From Cydia pomonella (taxonomy: Eukaryota > Arthropoda > Insecta > Lepidoptera > Tortricidae): a DNA stretch of 64,000 nucleotides. Position 1 is the first letter of the stretch. Each line of letters opens with the position of its first letter. The stretch is taken from the NCBI RefSeq assembly GCF_033807575.1, contig NC_084704.1, positions 37,363,968-37,427,967 on the forward strand, read 5' to 3'. A program made the translations under genes and the position numbers. The notes under the pieces were generated by a model. That model did not search any database, was not told where the DNA came from, and worked only from the letters and a program-made list of their open reading frames with translations. Below are positions 40,895-52,082 of the stretch, piece after piece.

Positions 40895-42230
40895 CTTTTT
40901 AGGGTTCCGTAGCCAAATGGCAAAAAACGGAACCCTTATAGATTCGTCATGTCCGTCTGTCTGTCCGATTCTGTCACAGCCACTTTTTTCCGAAACTATA
41001 AAAGCTATACTGTTCAAACTTGGTAAGTAGATGTATTCTATGAACCGCATTATGATGTTCACACAAAAATAGAAAAAAAACAATAAATTTTGGGGGTTCC
41101 CCATACTTAGAACTGAAACTCAAAAAATATTTTTTCATCAAACTCATACGTGTGGGGTATCTATGGATAGGTCTTTAAAAATGATATTGAGGTTTCTAAT
41201 ATCATTTTTTTCTAAACTGAAAAGTTTGCGCGAGAGACACTTCCAAAGTGGTAAAAAGTGTGTCCCCCCCCCCGTAACTTCTAAAATAACAGAATGAAAA
41301 ATCTAAAAAAAATATATGATATACATTGCCATGCAAACTTCCACCGAAAATTGGTTCGAACGAGATCTAGTAAGTAGTTTTTTTTTAATACGTCATAAAA
41401 ATTAAAAAAAAAATTTTTTTTCATCAAACCCATACGTGTGGGGTATCTATGGATAGGTCTTCAAAAATGATATTTAGGTTTCTAATATCATTTTTTTCTA
41501 AACTGAATAGTTTGCGCGAGAGACACTTCCAAAGTGAAAAAATGTGTGTCCCCCCCCCTGTAACTTCTAAAATAACAGAATGAAAAATCTAAAAAAAATA
41601 TATGATATACATTGCCATGCAAACTTCGACCGAAAATTGGTTCGAACGAGATCTAGTAAGTAGTTTTTTTTTAATACGTCATAAAAATTTAAAAAAAATT
41701 TTTTTTTCATCAAACCCATACGTGTGGGGTATCTATGGATAGGTCTTCAAAAATGATATTTAGGTTTGTAATATCATTTTTTTCTAAACTGAATAGTTTG
41801 CGCGAGAGACACTTCCAAAGTGAAAAAATGTGTGTCCCCCCCCCTGTAACTTCTAAAATAACAGAATGAAAAATCTAAAAAAAATATATGATATACATTA
41901 CCATGCAAACTTCCACCGAAAATTGGTTTGAACGAGATCTAGTGAATAGTTTTTTTTTTATACGTCAATAAATTAAAAAAAAAAATTTTTCATCAAACCC
42001 ATACGTGTGGGGTATCTATGGATAGGTCTTCAAAAATGATATTTAGGTTCCTAACATCATTTTTTTCTAAACTGAATAGTTTGCGCGAGAGACAGTTCCA
42101 AAGTGGTAAAATGTGTGTCCAAAGTGGTAAAATGTTGAACAAGATCTAGCAAGTAGATTTTTTTTTAATACGTCTTAAATGGTACGGAACCCTTCATGCG
42201 CGAGTCCGACTCGCACTTGGCCGCTTTTTT
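40895..42230 (+). repeat. Snapback repeat with amplified interior
   Basis: The family ends 'tttttagggttccgtagcca' (40899) and 'ggtacggaacccttcatgcg' + 'gactcgcacttggcc' (to ~42228) bracket four tandem units (see 41135-42170). Confidence 0.7.
41135..42170 (+). repeat. Tandem repeat, ~286-bp unit, four copies
   Basis: 'tcatcaaacycatacgtgtg' starts at 41135, 41421, 41707 and 41990 (spacings 286, 286, 283). Units carry 'tttgcgcgagagacacttcc' and C7-9 runs and are highly similar. The fourth is shortened with a local duplication of 'ccaaagtggtaaaatg'. Confidence 0.85.
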
Positions 42231-42259
42231 TCATATCTTATCCTAATTTTCTGTTACGG

Positions 42260-42430
42260 TCCGATCCGAACTGTTTGAGGATACGTCAAAAAATTCCCAA
42301 AGATACGATAGTCATCATAAGTGACGTTTTTGTTTGAAGAAACGTCACTTTTGACACTGTCATATCTGATCAATATCGTATCTTTAGCAAATGTTCGACG
42401 TATCTTAAAATTCCTATCGGGCCGATAAAC
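42260..42430. mobile_element. Palindromic MITE ('gacgtatcttaaaattc' family), copy 1
   Basis: 'ggatacgtcaaaaaattccc' and 'cgacgtatcttaaaattcct' are inverted. 'agtgacgtttttgtttgaag' 'aaacgtcact' forms an inner hairpin. Confidence 0.55.
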
Positions 42431-43390
42431 TGTAATTCTAACCTAAAACTCGTGTCAACTTTCGTTATAAGCCAGCCTGTTAACCCCAATCAATTCCTAA
42501 AATATTTAATTAAAAACGTGTGCTGCTTAGCACAAATTCCCTTTGTACATTAAAATCTCCTTTCTATGCAAAGAAACAATAACAGTAATACTGGTTATAA
42601 ACTATAACTAGACAAGCGTGAACAACGTGCAACGTCTCCCTACCTGCTCAGCCGGTCCTCGCCCTGCACCGTCCCTTTCACTCTCGCCCTGTCCCGCTCT
42701 GCGCAGCATGCAACGTCGCTTGCACGAAACTTGATCGTTTACCTGCGCCTGCGACCCCAACGCTTACATTCTCTCCGGTAGATTGAGTTTTGTTGTTTGT
42801 TAACTTGCAAGCGATAATCTGATTTTCATTTATCTACAGCTGTCGCTAACTTAACCTTGTAAGGCCCAATGTCCATTACAATGGACATTCAGTTTGATTC
42901 AAATTAGGGTGACTGCTATAGTTATTGGACCCTCCATAGTGAGGTCAGGCAGAAAGAAACGAGACAATAGAAGGCTTATTATTAAGAGTGGCTAGTTACC
43001 CTAGAACCTTTCCTAAACCAAATAAAGTAGCATTTATTTTGTTTCGTTGCTTTCTCAAACAAAACAACCGAAATTAATCCCAATTTACTATACAACAAGG
43101 TTCAAATTAAAAATAGTAAAATGTTGTATGGTGGGCCTTTCGAGGAGGTATAAATAGCAGCGCGATTGGTGTCAAATGTCAAAATCAATATACAAAAATA
43201 TCAATTGATATTTCGTACATAAATTCCAAGAAATTCATAACTACGCGCCGGGGTCTGAGGCCAAGACCTCTGATCTTCCACTATCTGCCTAACCTCAATT
43301 TTTACAAGTTATTGAATAAATACTTCACTGTACGTATAACCACCCAGCTAGTCTAAAAGCTCATTATAATACTACTATAGTACACAAACC
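42431..43390. other. No gene recognised
   Basis: Two small inverted pairs ('gcgtgaacaacgtgcaacg' and 'gcatgcaacgtcgcttgcac' at 42615-42735) suggest another MITE. The remainder is unassigned. Confidence 0.35.
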
Positions 43391-43394
43391 TGCG

Positions 43395-43690
43395 ATTAAG
43401 TATCAATACCAATTCTTCTTCTTTTCATCCTGTTACCCACTGCTGGGGTGTAGGGCTCGAACCATTTTCTTCCACTGACTCCGGTCATGGGCAGCTTGGG
43501 TAACCTCCTCCCACCCCGTCCCCAATACACCCAACTCTTGCTCCACGGAACGGCGCCAAGTAAATTTAGGGCGACCATGTTTCCGTTTTCCGGGCATCTT
43601 CCAGGTCAGGGCCACCTTGGATAGGTGGGTGTCAGGCTTCCTGAGGATATGACCAATCCAATGCCATTTACGCGTTGGATCTCATTATGT
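43395..43690 (-). pseudogene. LINE ORF2 C-terminal relic, minus strand
   Basis: Minus frame: 'KRKHGRPKFTWRRSVEQELG', then 'GWEEVTQAAHDRSQWKKMVR' and 'ALHPS'. The G-R-P-K-x-T-W-R-R ... D-R-x-x-W pattern is the usual end of a non-LTR RT protein. It continues upstream toward 43690 ('ggcattggattggtcatatc', a G-H-I-L-R-K-like stretch). There is no RT core. A second, unrelated LINE tail fragment ('gatggcgcaagcgtgttgtg' on the minus strand) abuts it at 43740-43810. Confidence 0.7.
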
Positions 43691-44189
43691 ACGGGTGCTT
43701 TCTGCGACACCTCCTGCTATCTAACGCATTAAAACCAGGCTTGGTCGCATAGCCTTCACCCCTCCACAACACGCTTGCGCCATCCATCACGGTCTTCAGC
43801 TAAGGTTTCCCAGACATGGCGATCGATTTCAAATGCTGACATGTCTCGCTTAACACAGTCTTTAAGGCGTAGCATCGGTTTTCCAGCGTTTCTTTAATAG
43901 CAGCATCCAGAGTATTGGATAAAAGAACGCGCTTAAAGTATATGCCATCACCCTCTGATATTTTTTCAAATGGAGATAAATCTCTACAGTTCTCATTCAA
44001 AATGATTAGCTACATTCTGAATTCTGATACGGTATTTGACTACTAGTCAAATCAGCAGCTACTAGTTTCTTTTTCGAACTGTCAAATCGATTTGGAAATA
44101 TGAAACATTACATAATGACATCACGGTCAAGTTATCTACTCTTTATTGTTCTATACGATTTATAAAATAGAAATTGTGTCTAAAAATAA

Positions 44190-44365
44190 CTTCAGTCTAA
44201 GTTTCTGGTATAAGATACCGACGTCAAATATTAGTCTAGATCTAGATACGATATGGATTGGATATGTATGTCAGTGGCAAGAGTGACGTTTGTTCAAACA
44301 TCCGATCGCTATCGTATCTAGACCTAATTTGACGTATCTTAAAATTCGAATTGGCCCGTTTATTT
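44190..44365. mobile_element. Palindromic MITE ('gacgtatcttaaaattc' family), copy 2
   Basis: 'taagataccgacgtcaaata' and 'aatttgacgtatcttaaaat' are inverted. 'tctagatacgatatggattg' pairs with 'cgctatcgtatctagacc'. Confidence 0.55.
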
Positions 44366-44395
44366 CACGCAAGGTGTGAAATATTTTGTTATAAA

Positions 44396-44890
44396 TAGTC
44401 AAAGTCAAAGTCAAAATATTCTTTATTCAAATAGGCCTAGCAACAAGCACTTTTAAATCGTCAAATTTTACAAATATCATCTTAATCTAAATATCAGAGC
44501 AATTTATTGATGCAGTTATTATTGTTCTAAAAAAAACATTGTACTATTATAGATATGGTAAACTTAATAATAAGAATTTCACAAAAGGATCGTCAAACAT
44601 CAAAATTGTATAAAAATACTAGTCTAGAACCTTTCTAGAATAAAATCTAAATGTCAAATAATACGGTATATATATACATTGAATTATCAATTTCATCATT
44701 AATAACATAACAATAAATAATTCATTCTTTACAATCACACTTAATCCCACGGTGTTTCATCATTCATGTAGTCTTGTGTGCTATAATAGGCTTTAGAGAT
44801 AAGCTTACGTTTTACATAATTTTTAAATTTACTAACAGACAATTCAGTTATAATATTAGGAAGTTTATTGTAAAATCTTAAATACAGTCA
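44396..44890 (-). mobile_element. LINE 3' UTR, minus strand
   Basis: 'gtcaaagtcaaagtcaaaat', 'attctttattcaaataggcc' and 'aataggctttagagataagc' form a 3' region I recognise from lepidopteran LINEs. No frame is present. Confidence 0.55.
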
Positions 44891-45119
44891 ACATCCTTAT
44901 TGTTCTATGTTTGTTAAGCTATTAGATAACAGTACCTAGATTTTAATGCGTAGTCTGAACCGTTGTTTTTGATTCTGACTGTACCAGGGCAAACTCGCTC
45001 AAGTGTACACACTTCAGCGAATACGACTACCCTGGTATCGTTTAATATCAAAGTTACGTTCCACTCACGCGATTGAAACAAATATAAAAGAAACGTATTA
45101 CACGCGAGCTAGGCAGTCG

Positions 45120-45273
45120 TCCCAGGCAGAAGGGAGGGCTCCAACTCTGATTCGTTCCTGGTGCAAAGGTGCATGGTAATCCAGCGTGGAAATGCTGCGA
45201 GCATCATGGGCACCTTCGCCCCGGGGACGGCGTGGAGCGGGTTTTTTGTGTACATATTTATTTTTTATTGTTC
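45120..45273 (+). pseudogene. LINE ORF2 C-terminal snippet
   Basis: Plus strand reads 'VIQRGNAASIMGTFAPG', the Q-R-G-N-A-A-S-I end of some LINE ORF2 proteins. Only ~40 codons are present before a retroposon tail takes over at 45274. Confidence 0.45.
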
Positions 45274-45637
45274 CTTTTTTATACTACGTCTGTGGCAAAC
45301 AAGCATACGGCCCGCCTGACGGTAAGGAGTCTCCATAGCCTATGTACGCCTACAACTCCACAGGAGTTACATGCGCGTTGCCGATCCTAACACTCTGCAC
45401 CTTAGTTAAGAACTGACAACCTTACTCACCGGCACTATGAGTAGGGTCTTGTGAACTCTAGTGTTATTTGGCTGCGGTTTTCTGTAAGGTGGAGGTACTT
45501 CCCCAGTGGGGCTCTGCTCTAGATCTGGAATGGCATCCGCCGTGCTGTGCCCTACCACACAAAGCGAGATTACATTCACAATGCCCATTCCTCTCTTTTG
45601 GACGTAGTTTAAGGACGTAACCGGGTCCAAATTAAAA
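45274..45637 (-). mobile_element. Retroposon, 'ggtggcaaacaagcatacgg' family, longest clean copy
   Basis: It runs from a T6 and 'atactacgtctgtggcaaac' through 'aggtggaggtacttccccag' to 'tttggacgtagtttaaggac'. A 74-codon minus frame spans it but is not conserved in the 11645 copy. Confidence 0.65.
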
Positions 45638-46182
45638 AATATTTTATTGTAAAATCATCGCATTACCGTGTTTATGATATGTGTATTGACTGATGCTCAC
45701 ACAGTTAAAAAAATACGTCAAAAACGTATTAAGCGGGAAAGCATATTAACCGTTAATTTTTTTAAATGTATGGTTAAAAACAAGACTTTCACGAGCCCGT
45801 CTCAAATATTACGCGGGAAACCGTACTAAACGTATTGCCGTATTTTATAGGGACCGTGCGCGTTGGAGGGTCTGCCATTTTGTGGCCTGAATCGGAACCA
45901 TAAACATGCACATTTACACGTCACGTGTTTTCTTGTGCATAGTAGGTTCTGCCATCTTGTGGGCTACATCGGAACAAAAAACATCACATTTACGGCTCGC
46001 GCCAAAAATCTGACGGCTCGTGTGCTGCCTCCTACAGTTCATGCACGCTCCCTATACATAATTTCTCTCAGATCATAGTAATTTCTTCAAACAAAAACGT
46101 CATGTTTGACACTGACGGATCGGTATTCTACAGCAGTGATCTCTTTGAAGCATTGTTCGATCGATTTGGGCTGAAATAATCT
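45638..46182. other. Unassigned
   Basis: 'gttctgccatcttgtgg' recurs at 45870 and 45947 in related form. No gene is recognised. Confidence 0.35.
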
Positions 46183-46403
46183 GGGGGCTGATTTTTGAAT
46201 TACGATCGCTCGAATTCGTCACTCGAAAATCTGTGGAAAACGGCGAATTGATTTTTTAGAAATACGAGCAATAGAAATTGGGAATCTAGTGGTATTGACC
46301 ACTCGTTTTCAATTATATTAGTAGAATTTAAATGCCTAGTAGTGGAGATAAATTTAAGGGAATTACACGAAATGGAGCACTCGAAATTCAATAATCGGCC
46401 CCC
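46183..46403. mobile_element. MITE with GGGGGCTGATTTTTGAATTA ends
   Basis: The left end and 'cgaaattcaataatcggccc' + CC at the right are inverted. The arms are A/T-rich with 'actcg' motifs. No frame is used. Confidence 0.65.
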
Positions 46404-46765
46404 TGGTACTGTATTTGCAAGTACTTAAAAGCTAACTCATCGTTATGCATAAAATAAATTACTCGGACAGACAGCGAAGAGTAATAGATGTAGGCCTGTA
46501 GGGCTAATAGGAAATTCATTCTTTAAATATTTTTCTTCGCTTGCGCAAATTTACATAAAGCTGGTTGTCACTGGTTTAATAAGATAAAACGTTAAAGTTA
46601 TAAATCTTACGCAAGATTCAACTCAGCTTGAAATTAAAAGAAATTGCCCGTTTGTAGAACTAATTTCCGTTAAAAATGGCCGTCATTCTTAAGCGACTTG
46701 TTCTAAAATTATAGTAATTTCTTCTTTGGTAGAACACATTGAAGCGAAAATGAATTTAACGATTA

Positions 46766-47152
46766 AGGTACAAGTGGGAACCCGACCGCAGACGACAGCA
46801 GCAAACGAGTTGCTGGGACACTACTGGTTTCAATGACATACCATTCGTAGAGCGACACGAAGTTATGTCTTGACCGAGTACCGAATGCTCAGTACTCGGT
46901 ACTCGGGCCCCTTCTCTTCGAGGGCACTTTTTCGTGATCAAGGCGTAAACGACGTGTCGGCGAGCGGCGGACGAAACTGTCGCCCGTCTGCAGATCAGTC
47001 GTGCCTGTCTCACTCGGAGCAAACTGCATGGGGCGCTACCCTTCTGTAGTCGGGTTAGAAATCGTAACATATCGACATGACGCCACAACGTTAACGCGAC
47101 GACAACACGTCGTCTGCTGCTTTCGTCTGCGGTCGGGTTCCAACTTGGACCT
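46766..47152. mobile_element. PIF/Harbinger-type MITE with TTA duplication
   Basis: AGGTACAAGTGGGAACCCGA + CCGCAGACGACAGCAGCA is inverted at the right end with few mismatches. TTA flanks both ends (46763-46765, 47153-47155). One terminal repeat of a second copy is at 57580. The 110-codon minus frame is inside this repeat. Confidence 0.75.
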
Positions 47153-47154
47153 TT

Positions 47155-47565
47155 ACTGTAAAGTCTAAAGCAATTAACATTTTTCCTTGTGGAGCATTTC
47201 TTTTCAGTTACATAAATATAACTTGACAGGTAATTTTGCTGTATTATTCTTTTATAAGAAAAGGAAAGGGCTAAGCTTAACTGACGTATTTTACCGATTT
47301 CCGGTGGAAAAATTTGGGTCGCGTCAACACCCGACTAAGACAAGTGGGTTCAAATGGGGACGGTGGGGACAAACCCTTTATGTTATTGTTTTATTATTTC
47401 TCAATTGATTCTGTAAAATGTATTATTATTTTACGTTGCTTTTCGGTAAATAAAAATCTTGAAACCGTTAATAAGTATGCGAAAAATTCAAAAGTACGCA
47501 CTAAATGAAATATTTGCATAACAGTAACAACATTTTGTTACTAACACAAAAATGTGGACTTGCGA
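47155..47565. other. Unassigned
   Basis: Two short plus frames without motifs. Confidence 0.3.
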
Positions 47566-48048
47566 AATATGTGTGACCAGATTTTACGAGTTGTCCCGTA
47601 TTTCAGGCACGAAGTTTTCTTTGTCCAGTAATTTGGCGAAACCAATACGGGACACATTGTCCCGTAATTTTATGATTCAATGGCATTTAATTATAAAAAT
47701 GCTTTGATTATTTCACTTTTTCCTTTCCTGTAATATAAAAATTGCTGTATTTTATAATATTATTCCATGCTAATGGGCTCATATTTGTACAAGACAGAAC
47801 ACACATAAAAATACAAAATTAATGATTAAAATTAACAAATGAAATCAAGATTTACCTACATATTATAATAATATTGAATATTGTTAAGAAAGTATTTCAT
47901 TACGAAATGAAATAATTGTATTGGTAATAATGTAAAATTTTGTAATAAATAAAAATTATGTTGATTTTTAATACCCGTATTTTAACCTCGAATCCCGTAT
48001 TTTCAATGTATGTAGTTGTCCCGTAAACCCGGAAATCAGATCTGGTAA
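47566..48048. mobile_element. AT-rich element with 'ttgtcccgta' repeats
   Basis: 'gaccagattttacgagttgt' 'cccgtat' on the left is inverted against 'ttgtcccgtaaacccgg' 'aaatcagatctggt' only in part. 'cccgta' recurs five times. It is probably a MITE, with uncertain ends. Confidence 0.4.
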
Positions 48049-48279
48049 GGTGGCGATGTTGCCACTATGGGACCTAGTCCAAAATAGGTTTTACAAAAGA
48101 AGTTCAAATTCTTTTTGAGTTAGTATTTCAAATAGCGTTTACATTTTAAGTACAAATACATGCAAATAATCGAAAAAAAAAATTAACAATTTTTTTTTAC
48201 GAAATTCGACTGTCATATATTACATTTTCCTTCTTTTGCGTGGTTAATATCTCTCGGATTCCTCGTGGGCACCTTGTAT

Positions 48280-48380
48280 AATCTACCAAATTTCATCTAA
48301 ATGAGTTCAGTGGTTTAAGCATGAAGAGGTAACAGACAAACAGACACACCTTCGCATTTATAATATTATAGTATAGTTTA
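48280..48380 (+). mobile_element. Retroposon 3' tail
   Basis: 'aaatttcatctaaatgagtt', 'cagtggtttaagcatgaaga' 'ggtaacagacaaacagac' and 'tataatattatagtat' form a common LINE/SINE tail. Confidence 0.5.
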
Positions 48381-48469
48381 ATATTTCACACATATTCATA
48401 TTTCAGCAATTAAAGGTCTATCGAATGCAAGTTAAGAGACTTATTAGTACTTAAGAGTCCCCAACAAGC

Positions 48470-48640
48470 TCGGCCGGATTTCCATACAAACGGAATGTCG
48501 TTCCCATTTTAAAACTACATGTTGAATTGTAATGACACTTTGCACATATACAATGATACGAGGATATCTATATCTGTAATTAGTTTATATCGCTCCAGCT
48601 GCCAGCTAATAGAACAAACGAAATAAGAGCAAAGACCGAT
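48470..48640. repeat. Interspersed repeat ('taaaacaaacgaaatagagc' family)
   Basis: 'aagctcggccggatttccat', 'tttatatcgctccagctgcc' and 'gaacaaacgaaataagagca'. Its other half resumes at 49280-49370 beyond SINE and LINE insertions. Confidence 0.5.
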
Positions 48641-48644
48641 TTGG

Positions 48645-48885
48645 CCTATTTGAATAATGTTTCCCATGTTATATATGCATGAAATATCTAATAACTAATA
48701 CATATTATCTTTTTGATTAACATAGTAGTAGGTACAAAAATAGTTTCACATAAAATTTACATAAATTGAGGTACAAAGGGGATAAGTAATAGTTTCCCTT
48801 AGTTCTGAGAGAATGCTTTTTGGCATTAGGTCCAAGCCATTTGTGCATTTATCTTTGTGCAATAAAGTTTAAATAAAAAAATGTT
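48645..48885 (+). mobile_element. LINE 3' UTR with polyadenylation signal (uninterrupted copy)
   Basis: 'gaataatgtttcccatgtta' to 'gtgcaataaagtttaaataa' and an A run. It is nearly identical to 55792-56270 apart from the insertion there. Confidence 0.7.
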
Positions 48886-48904
48886 ATGTATGTTGTGTAT
48901 GTTT

Positions 48905-49165
48905 GACGACCGGTTTGGCCTAGTGGGTAGTGACCCTGCCTACGAAGCTGATGGTCCCGGGTTCAAATCCTGGTAAGGGCATGTATTTGTGTGATGAGCA
49001 TGGATATTTGTTTTTGAGTCATGGGTGTTTTCTATGTAGGTATTTAAGTATTTATATATTATATATATATCGTTGTCTAAGTACCCTCAACACAAGCCTT
49101 ATTGAGCTTACTGTGGGACTAAGTCAATTTGTGTAATAATGTCCTATAATATTTATTTATTATTT
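48905..49165 (+). mobile_element. tRNA-derived SINE, best-preserved copy
   Basis: Box A TGGCCTAGTGGG (48917-48928) and box B GGTTCAAATCC (48960-48970), then the SINE body and the 'gagcttactgtgggacta' tail, ending in (TTTA)n. A second tail-only copy follows directly at 49185-49275. Confidence 0.85.
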
Positions 49166-49184
49166 ATTTATTTATATTTATATA

Positions 49185-49275
49185 TATCGTTGTCTAACTA
49201 TCCTCAACACCAGCCTTATTGAGCTTACTGTGGGACTTAGTCAATTTGTGTAATAATGTCCTATAATATTTAAAA
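49185..49275 (+). mobile_element. SINE tail, tandem second copy
   Basis: 'atcgttgtctaactatcctc' 'aacaccagcc' and 'tgtcctataatattt' with several differences from the preceding copy. Confidence 0.65.
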
Positions 49276-49372
49276 AAAACGAATTACAGGCATAGAGATA
49301 GATATACCTTATCCTGTTGTAAGTACAAAGTTTCAAAGCAATCTACGCAGTCGTTTTAAAATCAGAGCGTAA

Positions 49373-49761
49373 GGGTGCCTTTCCACCAAAGATGTGCTAT
49401 GCTATGTTTTCATACATTTGAAAGGTAGCTGTAGCTGGAGCTGCGTTTCCAACTGTGAGCCCAACTGGGGAAGTACCTCCACCTTACAGAAAACAGCAGC
49501 CAAATAACACTAAACCCTACTCATAGTGTTCTGTTCCTGCCGGTGAGTAAGGTTGCCAGACCTCAACGAGGGACGGGGGAAAACTAGGGTCGGCAACGCG
49601 CATGTGACTCTCGTCGCCTCCTGAATTGCAGGCGTACATAGGCTACGGAGACTGCTTACCATCAGGCGGGCCGTATGCTTGTTTGCCACCGACGTAGTAT
49701 AAAAAAAATGTATGATAACATACCATAGCAAGCATAGCACATCTTTGGTGGAAAGGCACCC
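49373..49761. mobile_element. PIF/Harbinger-type MITE with nested retroposon
   Basis: GGGTGCCTTTCCACCAAAGA + TGTGCTATGC and its complement (ending 49761) form the ends. TAA flanks both sides (49370-49372, 49762-49764). The retroposon at 49456-49708 makes up most of the interior. Confidence 0.8.
49456..49708 (+). mobile_element. Retroposon, 'ggtggcaaacaagcatacgg' family, plus strand
   Basis: 'gaagtacctccaccttacag', 'ccggtgagtaaggttgccag' and 'gtttgccaccgacgtagtat' + A8. It is complete at the 3' end. Confidence 0.75.
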
Positions 49762-50006
49762 TAACTGCGTTTTTATGGAGAACCGGGCTAAGTACATAAT
49801 GAAAAAGCATCCATTCAAGAACAAATATTCCAGTTCGTCAGACAAGTATTTGCTCTTAAAAAAATTCAAGAGACCGCAAGCTTATGAATTTATTCTCCAA
49901 GTCGTTAAAATGAGTGAAATGATAATTTATTGCCTTCTCGGACTAAAGTGAGGGAAGTGATTAAGTGCGAGAACTTTTCAGTGTCACTTACGTGAACGTG
50001 AACTCT

Positions 50007-50062
50007 ATTGCCTAGCTAATAAGGGTGCTAAGTGGAATTTGGGCTAAAGTGTTTTTTGGTGC
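50007..50062 (-). repeat. Single-arm relic of the 18829 palindrome
   Basis: 'actctattgcctagctaata' 'agggtg' matches the inner arm of 18829-19232. Confidence 0.5.
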
Positions 50063-50199
50063 TTGATTGGCCCGGTGCACCATGTGCGTGGAACGAAGAG
50101 CGCTTAGACACAGATTAAATAATATACCACATAATGTTAACGATAATATCATAATATGAATTCATATAGATTAACTTATAATTTTATTTCAGCGTATTA

Positions 50200-50449
50200 T
50201 AAATAAATATTATAGGGACATTCTCACACAAATTGGCTTAGTCCCACGGTAAGTCAAGAAGGCTTGTGTTGTGGGTACTCAAACAACGATATCTATAATA
50301 TACAAATACTTAAATACATAGAAAACATCCATGACTCAGGAACAAATATCTGTGCTCATCACACAAATAATTGCCCTTACTGGGATTCGAACCCAGGACC
50401 ATCGGCTTCATAGGCAGGGTCACTACCCACTAGGGCAGATCGGTCGTCA
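50200..50449 (-). mobile_element. tRNA-derived SINE, minus strand
   Basis: 'cttagtcccacggtaagtca', 'gggattcgaacccaggacca' (box B complement) and 'cactacccactagggcagat' 'cggtcgtc'. Confidence 0.75.
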
Positions 50450-50656
50450 AATTCAAATAATATTCACTTATACCCCGGGGTTTTGGGTGCCGGAACGCTT
50501 TACACTATCCAAAAAATCGGTAAAAACTGTAATCAGAAACTATTTAACGTTTCTAAGCTCATTTGGAGCTTACTACCTATATTTAACTCATAGTTTTATG
50601 TTACATAGTTAAATTTATTTTACGTTAAAACAATCTCATATCTCCAATTTTACCTC

Positions 50657-50748
50657 AATTGCTGGTGTATTCCCATCTGTTTCCGCCGGGTACAGATGGG
50701 AATAAGGCGCTACAGTCACGCGGGGCTGGGACAGATGGGAATACAGCC
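50657..50748. repeat. Small palindromic element
   Basis: 'ggtgtattcccatctgttt' and 'gggacagatgggaatacagc' are inverted, with a third 'acagatgggaata' between them. Confidence 0.55.
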
Positions 50749-51209
50749 AATCGCTCAATGTAACTGGAAGAGATTTGTGAGTGTTTTTCCTGTTTTGTTT
50801 TCTTTTATGTACGATAAAGTGTTTTACTACTACTATTTTAAAATACAGAAAGTTTTAAATACAAGAAATCATCTCCGCATCTAAAACACCTAATGAACTA
50901 ATGCTTTAAAAAAATTACAATTCTAAATCTCGTACGTGAGTGGCATATCGCGTCCAGTATGTAATCTACGGCGGAGCCTGTAAAAAGCAAACATGTGGCG
51001 TCGGCCGTACATCCCCCCCCCTACACCCCTCACACCCCTCGCACCCCTCGCCATGTCGCATCCGGCGCTAACACCCCTCTTTATTTGGGGTTACGGAACC
51101 ATTTACATATTTCAAGTGTCAAAAGATTTGAGATATACAATCGGACAGATAAAGATAGATAGAGATTTGGCTGTTTTAGTGAAAAGATATCTTTTTAAAA
51201 TTAAAGATA

Positions 51210-51830
51210 CCTTTTTTTTGTTTTTCGTAAACAACTCGTAAACGGTGGTCCATGGTGGTCGGTGGTATATGGTGGTCTTTACTGAGGTGTGCGAATAAAG
51301 AGTATTCTATCTATCTATCTATCTATCTATCCATAGCAAAAAATCTTCTTTTACGCAAATAATCTATATAAAATTACCTACAAGAGAGATTCAGTACACT
51401 TTTTCGCTAGGATCAACATTTTACTATATTTTCGTCAATAACTCGTAAACGGTGGCCAATAGCAAAAAAACGCTATAGGTATAACAAAAAAGGTTAAGTA
51501 CACTTTTTGAAAGGATCAATATTTAAAAAGATATTAAAGAGGGAAAGTTAATTAAAATCAATTCTAAGGTACCTTTTCTTTAGTTTTTCGTAAATAATTT
51601 GTAAAGTATGATCCATAACAAAAAAATGTCTCATACATAAATAATTACCATAACATTTTCTATAAGAAACATGTAGAACACTTTTCGCCAGGATCAATAT
51701 TTAAAAAAATACTAAAGCGGGAAAGTTAATAATAATCAATTTTAAAGTCCCTTTTAGTTTTTCGTAAGTAACTCGTAAACGGTAGCCCGTAGCAAAACAC
51801 GTTCTTATACATAAATAATGCAGAGTTTTT
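51210..51830 (+). repeat. Diverged tandem repeat, four units, with (CTAT)n
   Basis: 'ttcgtaaacaactcgtaaac' type sequence recurs at 51231, 51441, 51597 (diverged) and 51771 at spacings of 156-210 bases. (CTAT)6 lies at about 51308-51333 after 'gcgaataaagagtattctat', a retroposon end. Confidence 0.6.
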
Positions 51831-52080
51831 ATAACAGGTAGTGCACGAATTAATCAAAAGAATAGGAAAATTACACATACATTAAGCAGACAGTAAATTT
51901 ACAATTTAAATATACAAATAAATATAACAATACATACCGACAGTAAAATAAATAAATACCGATTATATTACAGAGTTCAATTTTTAATAACCTTTTTATA
52001 TTATTAAAAAAACACGGTAAGTACGCGGCGCTACTCATGCCATCAAATTAGTACTTGAAAATGGACACCTACACTCAGGA
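51831..52080. other. Unassigned AT-rich
   Basis: Nothing recognised. Confidence 0.3.
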
Positions 52081-52082
52081 TT

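Noticed and set aside
41135..42170. CRISPR-like regular repeats
   Set aside because: The units are 286 bp, contiguous and without spacers, in an insect genome. They are a tandem repeat.
46756..47088. 110-codon minus frame as a gene
   Set aside because: It lies within the TTA-flanked MITE and includes the terminal repeat.
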